Positions 1-9,885 of a stretch of DNA of 64,000 bases are shown one piece after another. Positions within the stretch are counted from its first letter, which is position 1. Each line of letters starts with the position of its first letter. Under the pieces are notes generated by a model that made no database searches, was not told where the DNA came from, and was given only the letters and a program-made list of their open reading frames with translations. The position numbers and the translations under genes were made by a program. Source of the stretch: Adiantum capillus-veneris (taxonomy: Eukaryota > Streptophyta > Polypodiopsida > Polypodiales > Pteridaceae); contig CM043948.1 in the NCBI GenBank assembly GCA_014529385.2, forward strand, positions 79,427,291-79,491,290, given 5' to 3'.

Positions 1-235
1 ATTTGGTACAAATGGTATGCATGAGACTGATGCCAGTCTAGGCTATGTCGGCGATGACGACGGTGATGACGAAGTTGACCTAAGGGCTGAAATCTGCAAT
101 CTTTCTATTGCGTTCATTCCACAAGTGGCAAATAATCCTCCCAAGATGCTAATTGAGTCTGAATCTAATGTCGAAGCATCTCTTCTAAAATTTGGTTCAT
201 TCTTTCTGTTTGACCATTTGTTTGAGGATGGTAGG
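1..235. other. Unassigned flank with a short acidic ORF
   Basis: A 75-codon ORF on the + strand (17-244) runs through this stretch. It has an acidic N-terminal part rich in Asp (DDDGDD) and no domain I recognise. It ends inside the left arm of the foldback that begins at 236, so its end is set by repeat DNA. No splice context or partner exon is visible. It may be a fragment of an element ORF or chance. Confidence 0.15.
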
Positions 236-419
236 CTGAACTGAACAATAGATTGGTGCCAAGGGACTTGAATAGAGAGGTCCAGAAATGTCCTGTAAAA
301 TATTTTCAGATTGCATGGATTACCAAAATCCATCACATCCGATAGAGACCCGAAGTTTACAGGACATTTCTGGACCTCTCTATTCAAGTCTCTCGGCACC
401 AATCTATTGTTCAGTTCAG
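236..419. repeat. Near-perfect inverted repeat (64-bp arms)
   Basis: Bases 236-299 are the reverse complement of 356-419 with two mismatches, separated by a 56-base loop (300-355). A transcript of either strand would fold into a long hairpin. The outer ~16 bases of the right arm run on into an LTR-derived fragment (404-473), so the structure may have formed by a local inverted duplication at the broken edge of the Gypsy element next door. A foldback transposon or a small-RNA hairpin locus is the alternative. Confidence 0.85.
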
Positions 420-473
420 TTTCTTAAGTCTTAATCATGAGTTTAAGTACTTAATAAGGATTAGTACCCTAGC
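404..473 (+). repeat. LTR fragment, inverted relative to 4544-4980 LTR
   Basis: Bases 415-471 are the reverse complement of 4556-4612 within the LTR of the adjacent Gypsy element, differing by single-base indels. A proper partner LTR of the - strand element would read in the same direction as 4544-4980; this piece reads the other way. It therefore marks a rearranged element end or a second insertion of the family, not a normal 3' LTR. Confidence 0.75.
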
Positions 474-485
474 ATATACTGGGTA

Positions 486-1620
486 TCACATTTGTATTGC
501 TGAAAATTTTCGACTGTCAAAAGCAACGACACGATCATTTTGCATGAGAACACCACCTGATGCTTGATCAGAAGCATCGGTCATCACGTCAAATGGTTGA
601 GTAGGATCTGCAATTGCTAAGACAGGTGTTGTCGTCAAAGCATGCTCGAGTTCATTGAAAGACTTTTCTGCTTCAGGAGTCCAATGTAGTTTATCCTTCT
701 TTGTCAATTCCGTTAGAGGAGAAGCAATATCTGAGAACTTATGGACTTGGTGCGATAAAAGTTAGCAAGACCCAAGAAAGATCGCACATCTGTAATAGTG
801 AGAGGTAAAGGCCAGTCAACAATGACCTTAATCTTCTTTGGATCCACAACAATCCCTGTAGTAGAAATCACATGTCCAAGGTATTCCACGTGATCCTTGA
901 AAAACTCGCTTTTCTTCTTGTTGATGTACAATACATTTGTATGTAATGTCTCAAAGACAATCTGTAAGTGTTCTTTGTGATCTGCCATGGTTTGACTGAA
1001 GACAAGGATGTCGTCGAGGTACACGATCACAAATTTATCCAAATAAGGGCCAAAAATTTCATTCATCAAGGTCATGAAGGTTGCTGGGGCATTGGTTAAT
1101 CCAAAAGGAATGACCAGAAATTCATAATGACCATACTTTGTCCGAAAAGCTGGTTTGTATTCATCGCCAATTCTAATGCGAATCTGGTGATAACTTGACT
1201 TCAGATCGATCTTGGAATAGACCCTTGAATCCAATAGTTGATTAAAGAGTTCATCGATGCGAGGTAAAGGAAACTTGTTTTTTATCGTCAGCTTATTGAG
1301 AGCACGATAATCAATGCAAAGACGCATGGAGCCATCCTTCTTTTTTACCAATAAGATTGGAGCGCCAAAAGGACTTTTGTTGGGACGGATATGACCTTTA
1401 TCCAATAAATCTTCCAGTCGTCGCTGAATTTCTTGAGATTCTGAATATGAAACGCGATAAGGAGCTCGAATTGGAGAAGGTTGTACGGGAATCAAATCGA
1501 TGGTATGATCCACAGGACGACGAGGAGGTAATGTAGTTGGGAGCTCATCAGGAAATAAGTCCATGAATGGTGTAAAGAAGGGCTGTTGCAAGTAAGCAGT
1601 GAGTGATGTTGAGGAATTTT
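486..1620 (-). pseudogene. Gypsy reverse transcriptase and partial RNase H
   Basis: On the - strand the sequence from about 1610 down encodes a Ty3/Gypsy RT: fingers motif with [18 protein letters not shown], then [24 protein letters not shown] and the catalytic YLDD. A frameshift near 755 moves the reading frame just after the [10 protein letters not shown] segment, and the tether and start of RNase H (with a TDAS motif) continue in the frame of 486-707. The frame stops at 486, before the later catalytic acids of RNase H and the whole integrase. Function would be reverse transcription of the element RNA inside the virus-like particle; this copy is dead. Confidence 0.9.
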
Positions 1621-2159
1621 GATGTTTCTTCCGTTTCTGCTTCTTTTTCTCGCAACATAACCAAGGTTGTTGCACAGTCATGCTTACGAACCAAACGCTT
1701 AACTTGTAAAGCTGAGACCAAGGTGATAGGCTTTGCATTAAAAAGACCACGAAGTTCCACTTCTCGATGATTATGATAAAGCCGAATGGAATGATCTCTG
1801 AAACTGATGACAGGATCATAGTGGTACAGCCAAGATTGACCAAGAATCATGTCGTAGTGTGATAATGGCATTATGGCAAAGCTTAACTGATCTTGGTAAT
1901 CCTGAATCTGAAACTGTAATTATTGAAGTTTCTTGCTGCAGTTCAAAAATGAACCATTTGCAAGTTCCACGTGAAAAGCTTCCAAACTCTGTTGGGTTGG
2001 TAGGTGAAGCTTGCTGACTAAAGAAGTGCTGACAAAATTTGTGAAACATCCACTATCCATGAGCACATTGATTGGATGTTGACCAATGAAACCAAGAAGA
2101 CTGAGCACTTGGTTAGAAAGATCAATAGGAACTGAGGTGCGATTGTGGGCATTTAGCAT
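1548..2159 (-). pseudogene. Gypsy aspartic protease region
   Basis: Downstream of gag on the - strand, 1920-2159 encodes a retropepsin-like start with a LMDSG active-site loop (in place of the usual DSGA/T) after a hydrophobic strand. Bases 1548-1871 continue with a [15 protein letters not shown] segment, the conserved ILG...W block of Gypsy proteases. Frame changes near 1900 and 1600 separate the pieces. The protease would mature Gag-Pol; it is not expressible here as one chain. Confidence 0.8.
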
Positions 2160-2825
2160 TAGCTTGTTTGCCTTTGTCCTTTATAGGAGGTGGACAGTGT
2201 TTTGAATCTGTACATTATTTGAATTTTGCCGTATATTTGAAGGGTTTGGACGCTTCAGGCATTCATATCACTTGTGTGATCCACCACAAATCGTGCACAA
2301 TCCTGTGCTGTAGGAATGAGAGGTGGAGGGAGCCGATGAAGAGGCTTGTTGCTCTACTGAACCATTACGACGACCGTTACGTCGGCGGTCGGATCGAAAC
2401 CGTCCTCGATTCCGATTGTTGTTGCTGGAAGAGGAGCCATTATATGAAGCTGCTGCTTGTCGAGAGAACCGAGGCCGAAAAGAGTGCTGTCTAGAAAATT
2501 GTTGTCCAGAAGATTGAGGCTGCTGTAGTGAGCGCCGATTAGGATTAAAGTTGCTTGGGCGACCACGTTGAGAAAAGCAGCCACTGGTTGAAGACTGATT
2601 GCCCATAAATGAGGTCCGTGTTGGACGGCGATTGTCTCCAAGCCGTTCGACATAAGCAATGACAGCATCCAATGTAGTTGGGTTAAACTTTTGCACATCA
2701 TCCTTCAGGTTGGGTTCGAGTCCGCCGTCGATAAAACTGTGTAGTTTATCCAAGGAACTAAGGGTCTTTATCTCCAGAGTTAGTCTTTGGAACTTTGTGA
2801 TATACGCAGGAAGCTTTTTACAAGT
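2160..2825 (-). pseudogene. Gypsy gag, C-terminal half
   Basis: The - strand frame ending at 2268 has the C-terminal part of a Retrotrans_gag domain (ITKFQRLTLEI, FIDGG, then a TTLDAVIAYVERL helix), a Ser/Gln/Arg/Asn-rich nucleic-acid-binding linker, and the beginning of a zinc knuckle (CTICGGSHK). A TGA stop sits inside the knuckle, after which Y-E-C completes the CX2CX4HX4C spacing. The N-terminal half of the same gag is on the opposite strand just upstream (2825-3237), so an inversion splits the gene. Confidence 0.85.
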
Positions 2826-3237
2826 CTTGCTTCCTTCAACACTCGTTTGGAGCAGATGCAACAGACACACACTTCTTCTCGAGCCAACCCTTTTGCTGCT
2901 ACACCCTCTTCTTCAGAAGCTTCAGTGGACGCACACGAAGACGAACCAGATCTTACAGTAGAGGTAGACAATAATGAATTACAGCTTCTTTATAAAATTT
3001 TCAATTCCTCAAAGAAAAAGAAGCTTGATGTTAAGCTGCCAGAACCATACAATGGTCGCCGCGACAAGCGCGTGCTAGACCAATGGATATTTAAGACAGA
3101 GGTCTACCTGTCCAATACGGACTTAGTGAAAAGTAGGAAAGTTGCATTGGCCAGTTCATTATTAAAAGGTACAGCATTCCTCCGGTGGCAACATAGAGTT
3201 GCTGACGGTAAACGCACCCCTTCATGGGACAAATTTC
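2825..3237 (+). pseudogene. Gypsy gag, N-terminal half, inverted
   Basis: The + strand frame contains the typical start of plant Gypsy gag: a Ser/Ala/Glu-rich leader, then KLDVKLPEPYNGRRD, a LDQWIFKTEVYLS helix, LLKGTAFLRWQ and SWDKF. These motifs normally precede the region found on the - strand at 2268-2825. Coding similarity stops at about 3237, where the frame runs into the reverse complement of the 279-codon ORF. The simplest reading is that ~410 bp inside the element has been inverted, with loss of about 40 gag codons. Confidence 0.8.
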
Positions 3238-4061
3238 GGCACTGCCACAGAGAGAGTATCAAGGAGAAGCGGGAGAAGTATGGGCATGTAGATAGGAGAA
3301 GCCGCTACCGAAGATTCGCCGAACTCTGCCAGGAATTTTGGATCCAGGTCCGCGATCTCGTCCAATGGAGGTGTTTCTTCTGGAGCGGGTGTCAAAGGTC
3401 TATAATCTGGAATTAGAATCTCGCTGTGAACACGCACCAGCGGCTGGAGTGGAATAATATTGTTGATCACGTCCACTCTGCACTCTGTCAATGAGTAGGC
3501 GAGATGAGGGCTCCGACCAAGGAAGTACTCGTAGTGCTGAAGATGCTGCGGCTCGAACGTCAGAATAATATGCCACACCACCCAAGTCTGGAACTGTGTT
3601 GAGTGGCCGTGGGTGACGTATAATAGGTATTGTTGCGGAGCTGGTACAACCTGGGGTACAGGAACTGGTATCTCTGCTGGAATGGGAGTGTTGTTAGAAA
3701 CTGGAGTGTCCATGGGAATAGGGTCGGGTTCCGACGAACCGGGAATGATAATAAATTCAGGTTCCAGAGTATCGGGAATTATGATGACCTCGCGTTCCGG
3801 TAGGATTTCGTCCGGAATCTCGTCTATGTACGAGAGAAAGAGGATTGGAACGTCAAAGGCATCGTCGACCATGACGGTGTAGAATCCCGCGCACGCAAAA
3901 TGCCCCCAGAGCCAACGCAAAAGCAGAGAGTAGAGGGTGGCGATGGGTGTGCGTAACGCTGTCTGTTGGTCATTTTGAACGCTGGGTATGGTTAGAAGAG
4001 GCCAAGAGGTGTAAAAGGGCTTCACACTCGGGTTAAAAAAATTGGGGCTTTGGGTGGCCAC
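3222..4061 (-). CDS. 279-codon ORF of unknown function in Gypsy 5' region
   Basis: An open frame of 279 codons lies between the PBS/leader of the Gypsy element and its gag, on the element's coding strand. It has an N-terminal hydrophobic and aromatic part, a central acidic and Pro/Ile-rich stretch with repeated PIP/PVP-type units (IPMDTPV, IPAEIPVPVPQV), and a C-terminal part rich in Pro, Leu and Glu. I recognise no domain. Its last ~15 bases overlap the inverted gag segment, so its true C-terminus may be lost. It could be an extra element ORF or captured host sequence. Openness over 840 bp is notable because every neighbouring frame is broken. Confidence 0.45.
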   Translation of the reverse strand: MATQSPNFFNPSVKPFYTSWPLLTIPSVQNDQQTALRTPIATLYSLLLRWLWGHFACAGFYTVMVDDAFDVPILFLSYIDEIPDEILPEREVIIIPDTLEPEFIIIPGSSEPDPIPMDTPVSNNTPIPAEIPVPVPQVVPAPQQYLLYVTHGHSTQFQTWVVWHIILTFEPQHLQHYEYFLGRSPHLAYSLTECRVDVINNIIPLQPLVRVHSEILIPDYRPLTPAPEETPPLDEIADLDPKFLAEFGESSVAASPIYMPILLPLLLDTLSVAVPKFVP

Positions 4062-4531
4062 TGAGAACAGGGAATCTGAAGCCCCTTATGTTTTTTTTTA
4101 ACGTAAAAGTGCAAGGCTGCTAGCGTATGAAGTTGCCCAGCATAAAGAACATTGCCTTGCGTAAAAAAATGTCAGCTGTCGCTTGGGGAAACTTCTGCCG
4201 CTTGGTGAATCACCACGTTGAGCATGTGCCGCTTGGCAGAGGATGTGACGCAAGAAGTCTCCGGCGAAGGGGTGCACTCACCCAGCGTTCCAAAATTTCC
4301 ATTGCTCACACGAAGGGGTACTCAACTGAAGAGGTACACCTACACAGCCATGCTTCTGTCTCTGGTGGGTTGTAATATGTTTTATACGAGAATAGAAGTA
4401 AATTATGTTACCTCTTGTCGAGATGTGTGCGTAGGCCACCGTTCTTCAGATTCCATGCAACGCCGGGAAAGGGGTAGAGTGTAGCGTCAAGGGTGAGAGG
4501 CTCACAACCGTAGGGTCCCGGGAAATTTTCA
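4062..4531 (-). other. Untranslated leader of the Gypsy element
   Basis: This 470-bp stretch separates the primer-binding site from the 279-codon ORF. I see no supported coding frame. It is the expected place for the 5' leader and packaging region of the element RNA. Confidence 0.4.
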
Positions 4532-4542
4532 GTCTGATACCA
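4532..4542 (-). other. Primer-binding site (initiator tRNA-Met type)
   Basis: Read on the - strand the sequence is TGGTATCAGAC, matching the start of the usual plant PBS TGGTATCAGAGC, complementary to the 3' end of initiator tRNA-Met. It lies one base inside the LTR edge at 4544, which fixes the LTR border and the element's orientation. Confidence 0.85.
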
Positions 4543-4543
4543 T

Positions 4544-4980
4544 TGTGAGGATTCTAGGTACTAATCCTTTATTAAGTACTTAAACTCATGATTAAGACTT
4601 AAGAAACTGAATTGAACTCATAGAAAGACTTAGAAGACTCTGTGTTTGATTGATTGAAAGTGTGATACAAGGGCTCCTTATATAGGAGACGAAAGAGACA
4701 TAAATGAAAAGACACGTCTCTTGGTGAAGAGACATGACTTTAGACGTAAAGACACATCCTTTCGGCGAAGAGTTGCAACCATTGGGCGAAGAGTCGCACC
4801 CGTAGAGCGAAGGGGTGTGACCAGTTGTCGAAGGAGTGTGGCCTTTGGCGAAGAGGCACGTCTCTTGGGCGAAGGGGTGTGACCATCCAAGCGCAAGGGT
4901 CCTCCTTGGCATGGCACTTCGCATATCTGCATCAATGAGTAAGTATTGTAATGTAGTTAAGTCACAAACGTGACAATACA
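4544..4980 (-). repeat. 5' LTR of the Gypsy element
   Basis: This 437-bp LTR starts TG (TGTATTGTCACG on the - strand, ending at base 4980) and ends CA next to the PBS. A TATA-like TATATAAGG lies near 4678-4686 on the - strand. The middle is made of short degenerate units around 'gaagaggcatgact' and 'cgaaggggtgtgacc'. The same family appears at 35271-35451 plus 38356-38471. No intact second LTR is present at the other end of the element. Confidence 0.8.
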
Positions 4981-5064
4981 TGTTTCCGGAAATGTAGCGT
5001 TGGATGATTAAACAATCCCACCAACTTGGCTACAACACATATATCAAGCATAGAAGTCTTCTAG

Positions 5065-5589
5065 TGTCACAAATTGTTGACGTGTCAAAAGCCCTGAAGA
5101 AGGGAGCCGACTTGCAGATGCCGATCGAGGGGCCTAAACCCTAAGAAGAACAAGTAACAGAAGAAGAAGTCCTACCAACTTATGGAGACCCCGTCCGATG
5201 GGGCCCCAAGTGACATAAAGATTAAAATAAAGCAGGACCCACAATTGATGACGTGGCAATTTCCGAAAATTGCGCTGACATGATGCTGTGGCAGGTTGTA
5301 TGGATCTCCGTGATTTACGCTGGCAGCTTTTTTGGCTTTGTTTTTGGACCAGATGCTTTTGCTTTTGGACCAGATGCTTTTGAGTTTGAAGGCTTTTTAC
5401 TGTAAACTGCTTTTGGGGCCTAGGGCCTTTAAATATGAGGTTAGGACTCATTCTCTGGCATGCTTCCCGGAGAAGGTGCAGCGTCTGGAGTAACGCCTTG
5501 TACCGTGTTGATGCAATATAAAAAAATACCGAAAGGGGCGCCAAGGTTTGGGGCCAATACTCTCTGGGGTGGAATTTTGCCACTCCGTG

Positions 5590-5625
<36 letters not shown>

Positions 5626-5687
5626 CCCGTTCAGTTGGTATTGAAGTGCTAAAAGTCTGTTCAGTCTGTTCTTTTCTACTTGTGACA
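5065..5687 (+). repeat. 5' LTR of the small element
   Basis: The LTR runs from TGTCACAAATTG to CTTGTGACA. It holds the shared core motif at 5515-5558 (ATATAAA, ATACCGAAAGGGGCGCCA, TTTGGGGCCAAT), followed by a (CT)n run at about 5590-5622. Compared with the 3' LTR it lacks about 18 bp just before the terminal CTTGTGACA, where the 3' copy has 'ggcacgtggtgcccgt'. Confidence 0.8.
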
Positions 5688-5886
5688 GTCATATCAGAGC
5701 ATCAGGCGTGTGCTTTTTTGAAAGCATATCGGTCCCAAAAAAGAGCAGACTTCTGGAATTTATTAGAGGTATCTTCGCCCTCCAACCCGGACCTATTAGC
5801 CACTCCCACCCTTACTTCATCGTGCATTGGGCGCGCTTCCATCTTCATTGCTCATGTCTTACAGGGCATAAGCCAATTAAGATGAC

Positions 5887-6144
5887 TTGCAAGAGAAGGA
5901 TTCAGATTTGTTTCAAGTCACTATTTTTCTCAGAAGTAGCGCTATGCAGATGTTGATGTCTAAAGCTACTAAGCAGCATACTCCAAGGACTTGGCAAGCT
6001 TTCAAGAAAATTTTTGCCCGAAGTTATATGGTTTCTCACATCTTCCTTCGGAGTGCAACTTCTGGCAGAGTGGGGTATCCTGGAATGCTCGCCATGGAAA
6101 CCCTAGCAGATTATAACTTGAAGTTTCTCGACATCTCCCAGTAG
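5887..6144 (+). pseudogene. Gag fragment of the small LTR element
   Basis: An 85-codon frame resembles part of a retrotransposon gag: a helix with FLRSSAMQMLMSKAT, then PRTWQAFKKIFARSY, which matches the W..F...F pattern of Retrotrans_gag. It is preceded and followed by stops. No zinc knuckle, protease or RT follows before the 3' LTR. Assignment as gag is by motif pattern only. Confidence 0.5.
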
Positions 6145-6546
6145 ATGTCTCTTCACGATTAGATGACCTTGGAGGTCCAGTGCGATTGCTATCTTGGGAC
6201 TACCATTGCCGTTGAAGAAACACTGTTTGTCCAAGAGTTGATGGACCATGCTGTGCTCGGCTACGACCCTATGGAATGAACCTGACCCTAAATTTTTGGT
6301 GCAGGTTTCAGGTTGGAAAGTTAGTCGTGTTTTCGAGTCGACTGATGTCGAGATTGCTTTCTAAGTTTGAAATGTGTTTGAGAACTTGTTTGGTGATCCT
6401 GTTTGAAATTTGTTTGAAATGGATGGTATCTGTTTTGAACTTGTTCTGGTGCCGATTTGAAATGTTTGACTCTAGTTTTAATACCGGTTTCATTGATTGG
6501 TGATTTTACTCCCAGATGGAGAAGTGAAAAATACTGTTTTGGTATT

Positions 6547-6690
6547 GTTTGAATCTCGGAACGACGCAGGCCGATGCCTGGGGAGTGTTTCATTGTATGT
6601 TTGAAAACCTCCAAGCGACACAGGCTACGGTATGGTGAGCGTTTAGTTGTATGCTCGAAACTCCAAGCGACGCAGACTGCGGTCTGGGTT
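6547..6690 (+). repeat. Three degenerate ~53-bp tandem units before the 3' LTR
   Basis: Three imperfect units carry the pattern 'gaa..ctccaagcgacgcag..tgcggtctgg..agtgtttcattgtatg'. The same units occur on the - strand at about 40640-40850, again beside an LTR with the shared core motif. They look like a conserved tail of this element family, just upstream of where the polypurine tract should be. Confidence 0.6.
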
Positions 6691-7002
6691 TGAAGGCTTA
6701 CTGTTAACTGCTTTTGGGACCTAGGGTCTTTAAATATGAGGTTAGGGCTCATTCTCTGGCACGCTTCCTGGAGAAAGTGCAGAGTCTGGAGTACCGGCTT
6801 GTACTGTGTTGATGCAATATAAAGAAATACCGAAAGGGGCGCCAAGGTTTGGGGCCAATACTCTCTGGGGTGGAATTTTGCCACTCCGTGTCACGTGTCG
6901 TCTCTCTCTCTCTCTCTCTCTCTCGGTTCAGTTGTTATTGAAGTGCTAAAAGTCTGTTCAGTCTGTTCTTTTCTATTGGCACGTGGTGCCCGTCTTGTGA
7001 CA
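6686..7002 (+). repeat. Truncated 3' LTR of the small element
   Basis: This segment aligns with 5382-5687 of the 5' LTR, including the core motif (6816-6859) and a (CT)n run (about 6901-6924), and ends at GTCTTGTGACA before the TCTAG target duplication. The U3 part present in the 5' LTR is missing. Confidence 0.75.
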
Positions 7003-7126
7003 TCTAGTGTACTCTCAAGCACAAACTTCTCTAGCTAAATTCTGTATGGAAAGAGTAGATATAATTGCTTAACTACTCTCTTGAGCATCATGAACCATGC
7101 TCTTGCCTTGTTCCAAAAAGGCTACA
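7003..7126. other. Remnant of the chromovirus 3' end
   Basis: This stretch lies between the TCTAG duplication and the chromodomain. The small element interrupted this sequence: 4981-5064 and 7008 onward become continuous if the element is removed. No LTR of the chromovirus can be recognised here. Confidence 0.3.
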
Positions 7127-7327
7127 TCAAGTCATTGTGGGTTCCATCTGAAAGGCTTCAAGATACAATTGCAATAGCTGAGGTGAATCAACCAATTCAG
7201 ACTCTTCCATCCATTTGGCATCCAACGATGGATAGTTCTTGAACTTTACCAAATAGCGTCTTGCAACCTTTCCTCTTAACTTTCCTTTCTTTATGTGCCA
7301 ATATCTGTTTAGGAACAAGGATCTCAT
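7127..7327 (-). pseudogene. Chromodomain at the integrase C-terminus
   Basis: The frame contains RRYLVKFKNYPSLDAKWMEE, which matches the core of chromodomains (YLVKWKGY...TWEP) fused to chromovirus integrases. These modules bind modified histone tails and steer integration into heterochromatin. A frame change separates it from the integrase (7417 and above). The aromatic cage is only partly kept (Y, F and W at the expected places). Confidence 0.85.
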
Positions 7328-7416
7328 CCAATTCTTCGTTCCTCATCAAGCATATTCTCTGGCACATCACCAACAAAGGGTCTTAGAAGGTTGACATGAA
7401 AAGCATTATGTATTTT

Positions 7417-8594
7417 CTAGCCTTCTAGTAGCTTCAACCTATAAGCTACATCGCTGATCTTTTCTGAAATCTGAAAAGGACCATAATATCGCATATTGAG
7501 CTTAGGAAACAAACGTTCCTTGTCTTTCATTTTCCTTAACCTGGCTTTTTCAAAGCGCAAAAGCACCCAATCACTAAGTGAAAATACAAGTTCACGACGG
7601 TGACGATCAACAACTTTCTTTTGCTTAGCCCGAGTCTTCTCAAGAGCAATCTTTATCTTCCTGTATGTTTCATCCATATCTTGCACATACTTGTCTGCCT
7701 CAAATTTCTTGTCCTTAGTTTGCAAAATGGGCGGGACTTTCTTCCCTCCTTCCACTATCTCAAATGGTGCCTTACCTGTTGACGTATGCATAGTGTTATT
7801 GTAAGCATATTCAACCAACGAGAGGTGGTGTCCCCAAGTTGCCTTGTGCTCTGACACATAACATTTGAGCAGATCCAAGACTGTAGAATTTGCCTCTTCT
7901 GACTGTCCATCAGTTTGCGGATAAAACGAAGATGAGAACTTTAGTGTAGTGCCCATATTCTCAAACAATGCCTTCCAGGAAAGACTCGTCATACGTGGAT
8001 CCTTGTCACTGACAATTGACTGAGGCATCCTGTGATATTTAGATATTGCTCATGAATATCTTGAACATGTGTTCGGGCTTTATCTTCTTCCTAACAAGAA
8101 TGAAATGGGCCTGCTTACTGAACCTACAAATGATAGTCCAAATCCCATCATTGCCTGTTTGCGTTCTTTGAAGATCAAAGATAAAGTCCATCGCTATGCT
8201 TTCCCATGGCCTATGAGGGATCGGCAATGGCTACAACAATCCCGGTTGCTTTTGCCTGTCAAATTTGACTTTTTGGCAAACTAAGCATGATCTTACAAAT
8301 GTGTCAACATCTTGACGCAAAGCTGGCCAATAGAAGAATACCTCAACCCCTTTTCACTGTCGCATCAATTCCACGATGCCACGCATAAGGTGGAGCATGA
8401 CTTTCCATCAAAATCTTTGGCCGCAACTGTTTAGTAACGCATAACTTTCCATGCATCATGAGACAGTCATTCTTAAGCATATAGTGCTCATGATGTTGCT
8501 CATCAACAAGCTGTTCATAGATCCTTGCAAAATCTAAATCTTCAGCATATCGTGTCTTCATTTCGTCTAGTTCACAATGGTACGGAATTGACAC
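7417..8594 (-). pseudogene. Chromovirus integrase
   Basis: Three consecutive - strand frames make up the integrase: 8594-8343 with the start of the HHCC zinc-binding region (..H..WHRGIDAT..), 8227-8039 with the core start (PWESIAMDFIFDL), and 8028-7417 with the second catalytic Asp (IVSDKDPRM), the PQTDGQSE block supplying the catalytic Glu, and the GPF..EKI.DVAYRLKL C-terminal fold. Stops and frameshifts lie between them, and the CC half of the zinc finger falls in the gap. The enzyme would join element cDNA to the host genome. Confidence 0.85.
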
Positions 8595-8612
8595 TGCTGA
8601 AATTTGGGGCTT

Positions 8613-9713
8613 TCATGACAACGCATCAGGCACCACATTCTTTTTCCCTTGCACATGCACAATTTGAAAATGGAACATTGACAAGATGTTTGCCCATCGC
8701 ATGTGCTTCTCAGACAACTTCGTTTGTGTGAGAAAATATCGCAAGGTTTGATGGTCTGTTTGGACAACAAAATCAGTCCCTAGCAGATAGTGTTTCCAAC
8801 TAGTGAGAGCGTGAATTACTACGAGCAATTCTTTCTCATAAACTTGCAAGTTCCTTTCGGTCTTCAAAAGAATTCTACTCTCATATGCGGCTACTCGGCC
8901 ATTCTGCATTAGAATTGCACCAAGACTATGGCCACACGCATCACATTGAACCACAAAAGGTTTCGAAAGATCTGGCAAAATGATTACCGGAACTAAAGTC
9001 AGCTTCTCTTTCACGTGTTTGAACGCTAAAATTTCCTTGGCTGTCGACTTGAAAATAACTCCTTTTCCTTGCAGTGCATGGAGTGGAGAAGCAATCTCAG
9101 TAAAATTTCGGATGAACCTCCTGTAGTAGGAACATAAGCCTAGAAAGCTTCGAATGTCATGTACGGACTTCAAGTCTGGCCATGACCTAATTGCTTCCTT
9201 TTTGGTGGGATCCATGCGTACCCCATCCTTTGAAACAATGTGCCCAAGGAAGTGAATCGCTTCCAAAAAGAATTTATTCTTCTTCGCATTAATGAGTAGC
9301 CTGTTCTTGCATAGCTCATTGAAAACTGCGGTCAAATGATCCCTATGCTCCTCTTCGGACTTTGAGTAGACAATCATGTCATCGAAGAAGGTACCCACGA
9401 AGTTTCTATGTGGTCTAAAAATTCTGTCCATCAATCTATTGAACGTGGTAGGAGCATTTGTGAGACCAAATGGCATGACAAGAAACTCATAGAGACCAAA
9501 TGTTGTCTTGAACTTAGTCTTATGGACATCTTCTGGCCTAATGCGTATCTGATGGTACCCACTCTTTAGGTCTATCCTTGTAAACAATGACGCTCCCTCA
9601 AGCCGATCAAGAATGTCATCTATCCTCGGTATGGGGAACCTGTTCTTGATGGTATTCTTATTGAAGGCACGATAGTCAATGCACATGCACCATGAACTAT
9701 CCTTCTTCTGCAC
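8613..9713 (-). pseudogene. Chromovirus RT-RNase H, 366 codons open
   Basis: The longest open pol piece of this element. It carries the RT motifs [47 protein letters not shown] and the catalytic FFDD, then the thumb and tether (FLGLCSYYRRFI), then RNase H with CDACG, an ELLVVIHAL helix and TDHQTL. It ends near the VPDALS linker to integrase. The frame starts inside the fingers because a 22-bp tandem duplication at 9737-9780 breaks the upstream frame. Confidence 0.9.
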
Positions 9714-9736
9714 TAGGAGTACAGGCGAACAAAAAG

Positions 9737-9780
9737 GGGATGAATTGGGCTAAATCAAGGGGATGAACTGGGCTGAATCA
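9737..9780. repeat. 22-bp tandem duplication in the chromovirus RT
   Basis: The unit 'gggatgaattgggctaaatc' is followed directly by a near copy, 'ggatgaactgggctgaatc'. It falls where the conserved SSSPFCSPVLLV motif of RT is encoded and puts the upstream RT and protease out of frame with 8613-9713. Confidence 0.6.
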
Positions 9781-9885
9781 GCCCCTTCTCTAAAAGCTCG
9801 TTGACTTGACTCATAATCTCTTTCTGGTGGGTTGTACTAACCCTGTATGGTGGTCTATTCGGTGGACTAGAACCTGACACAAGAT

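Larger units (their letters stand above)
5060..7007 (+). mobile_element. Small non-autonomous LTR element with TSD
   Basis: The element spans 5065-7002 and is flanked by the direct repeat TCTAG (5060-5064 and 7003-7007). It starts TGTCAC and ends GTGACA. The 5' LTR is 5065-5687; a PBS-like ATATCAGAGC follows at 5691-5700. The 3' LTR (6686-7002) matches only the last ~300 bp of the 5' LTR, so its first half has been lost. The interior carries only a gag scrap and tail repeats, with no RT or integrase, so movement would have depended on enzymes supplied by another element. Confidence 0.85.
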
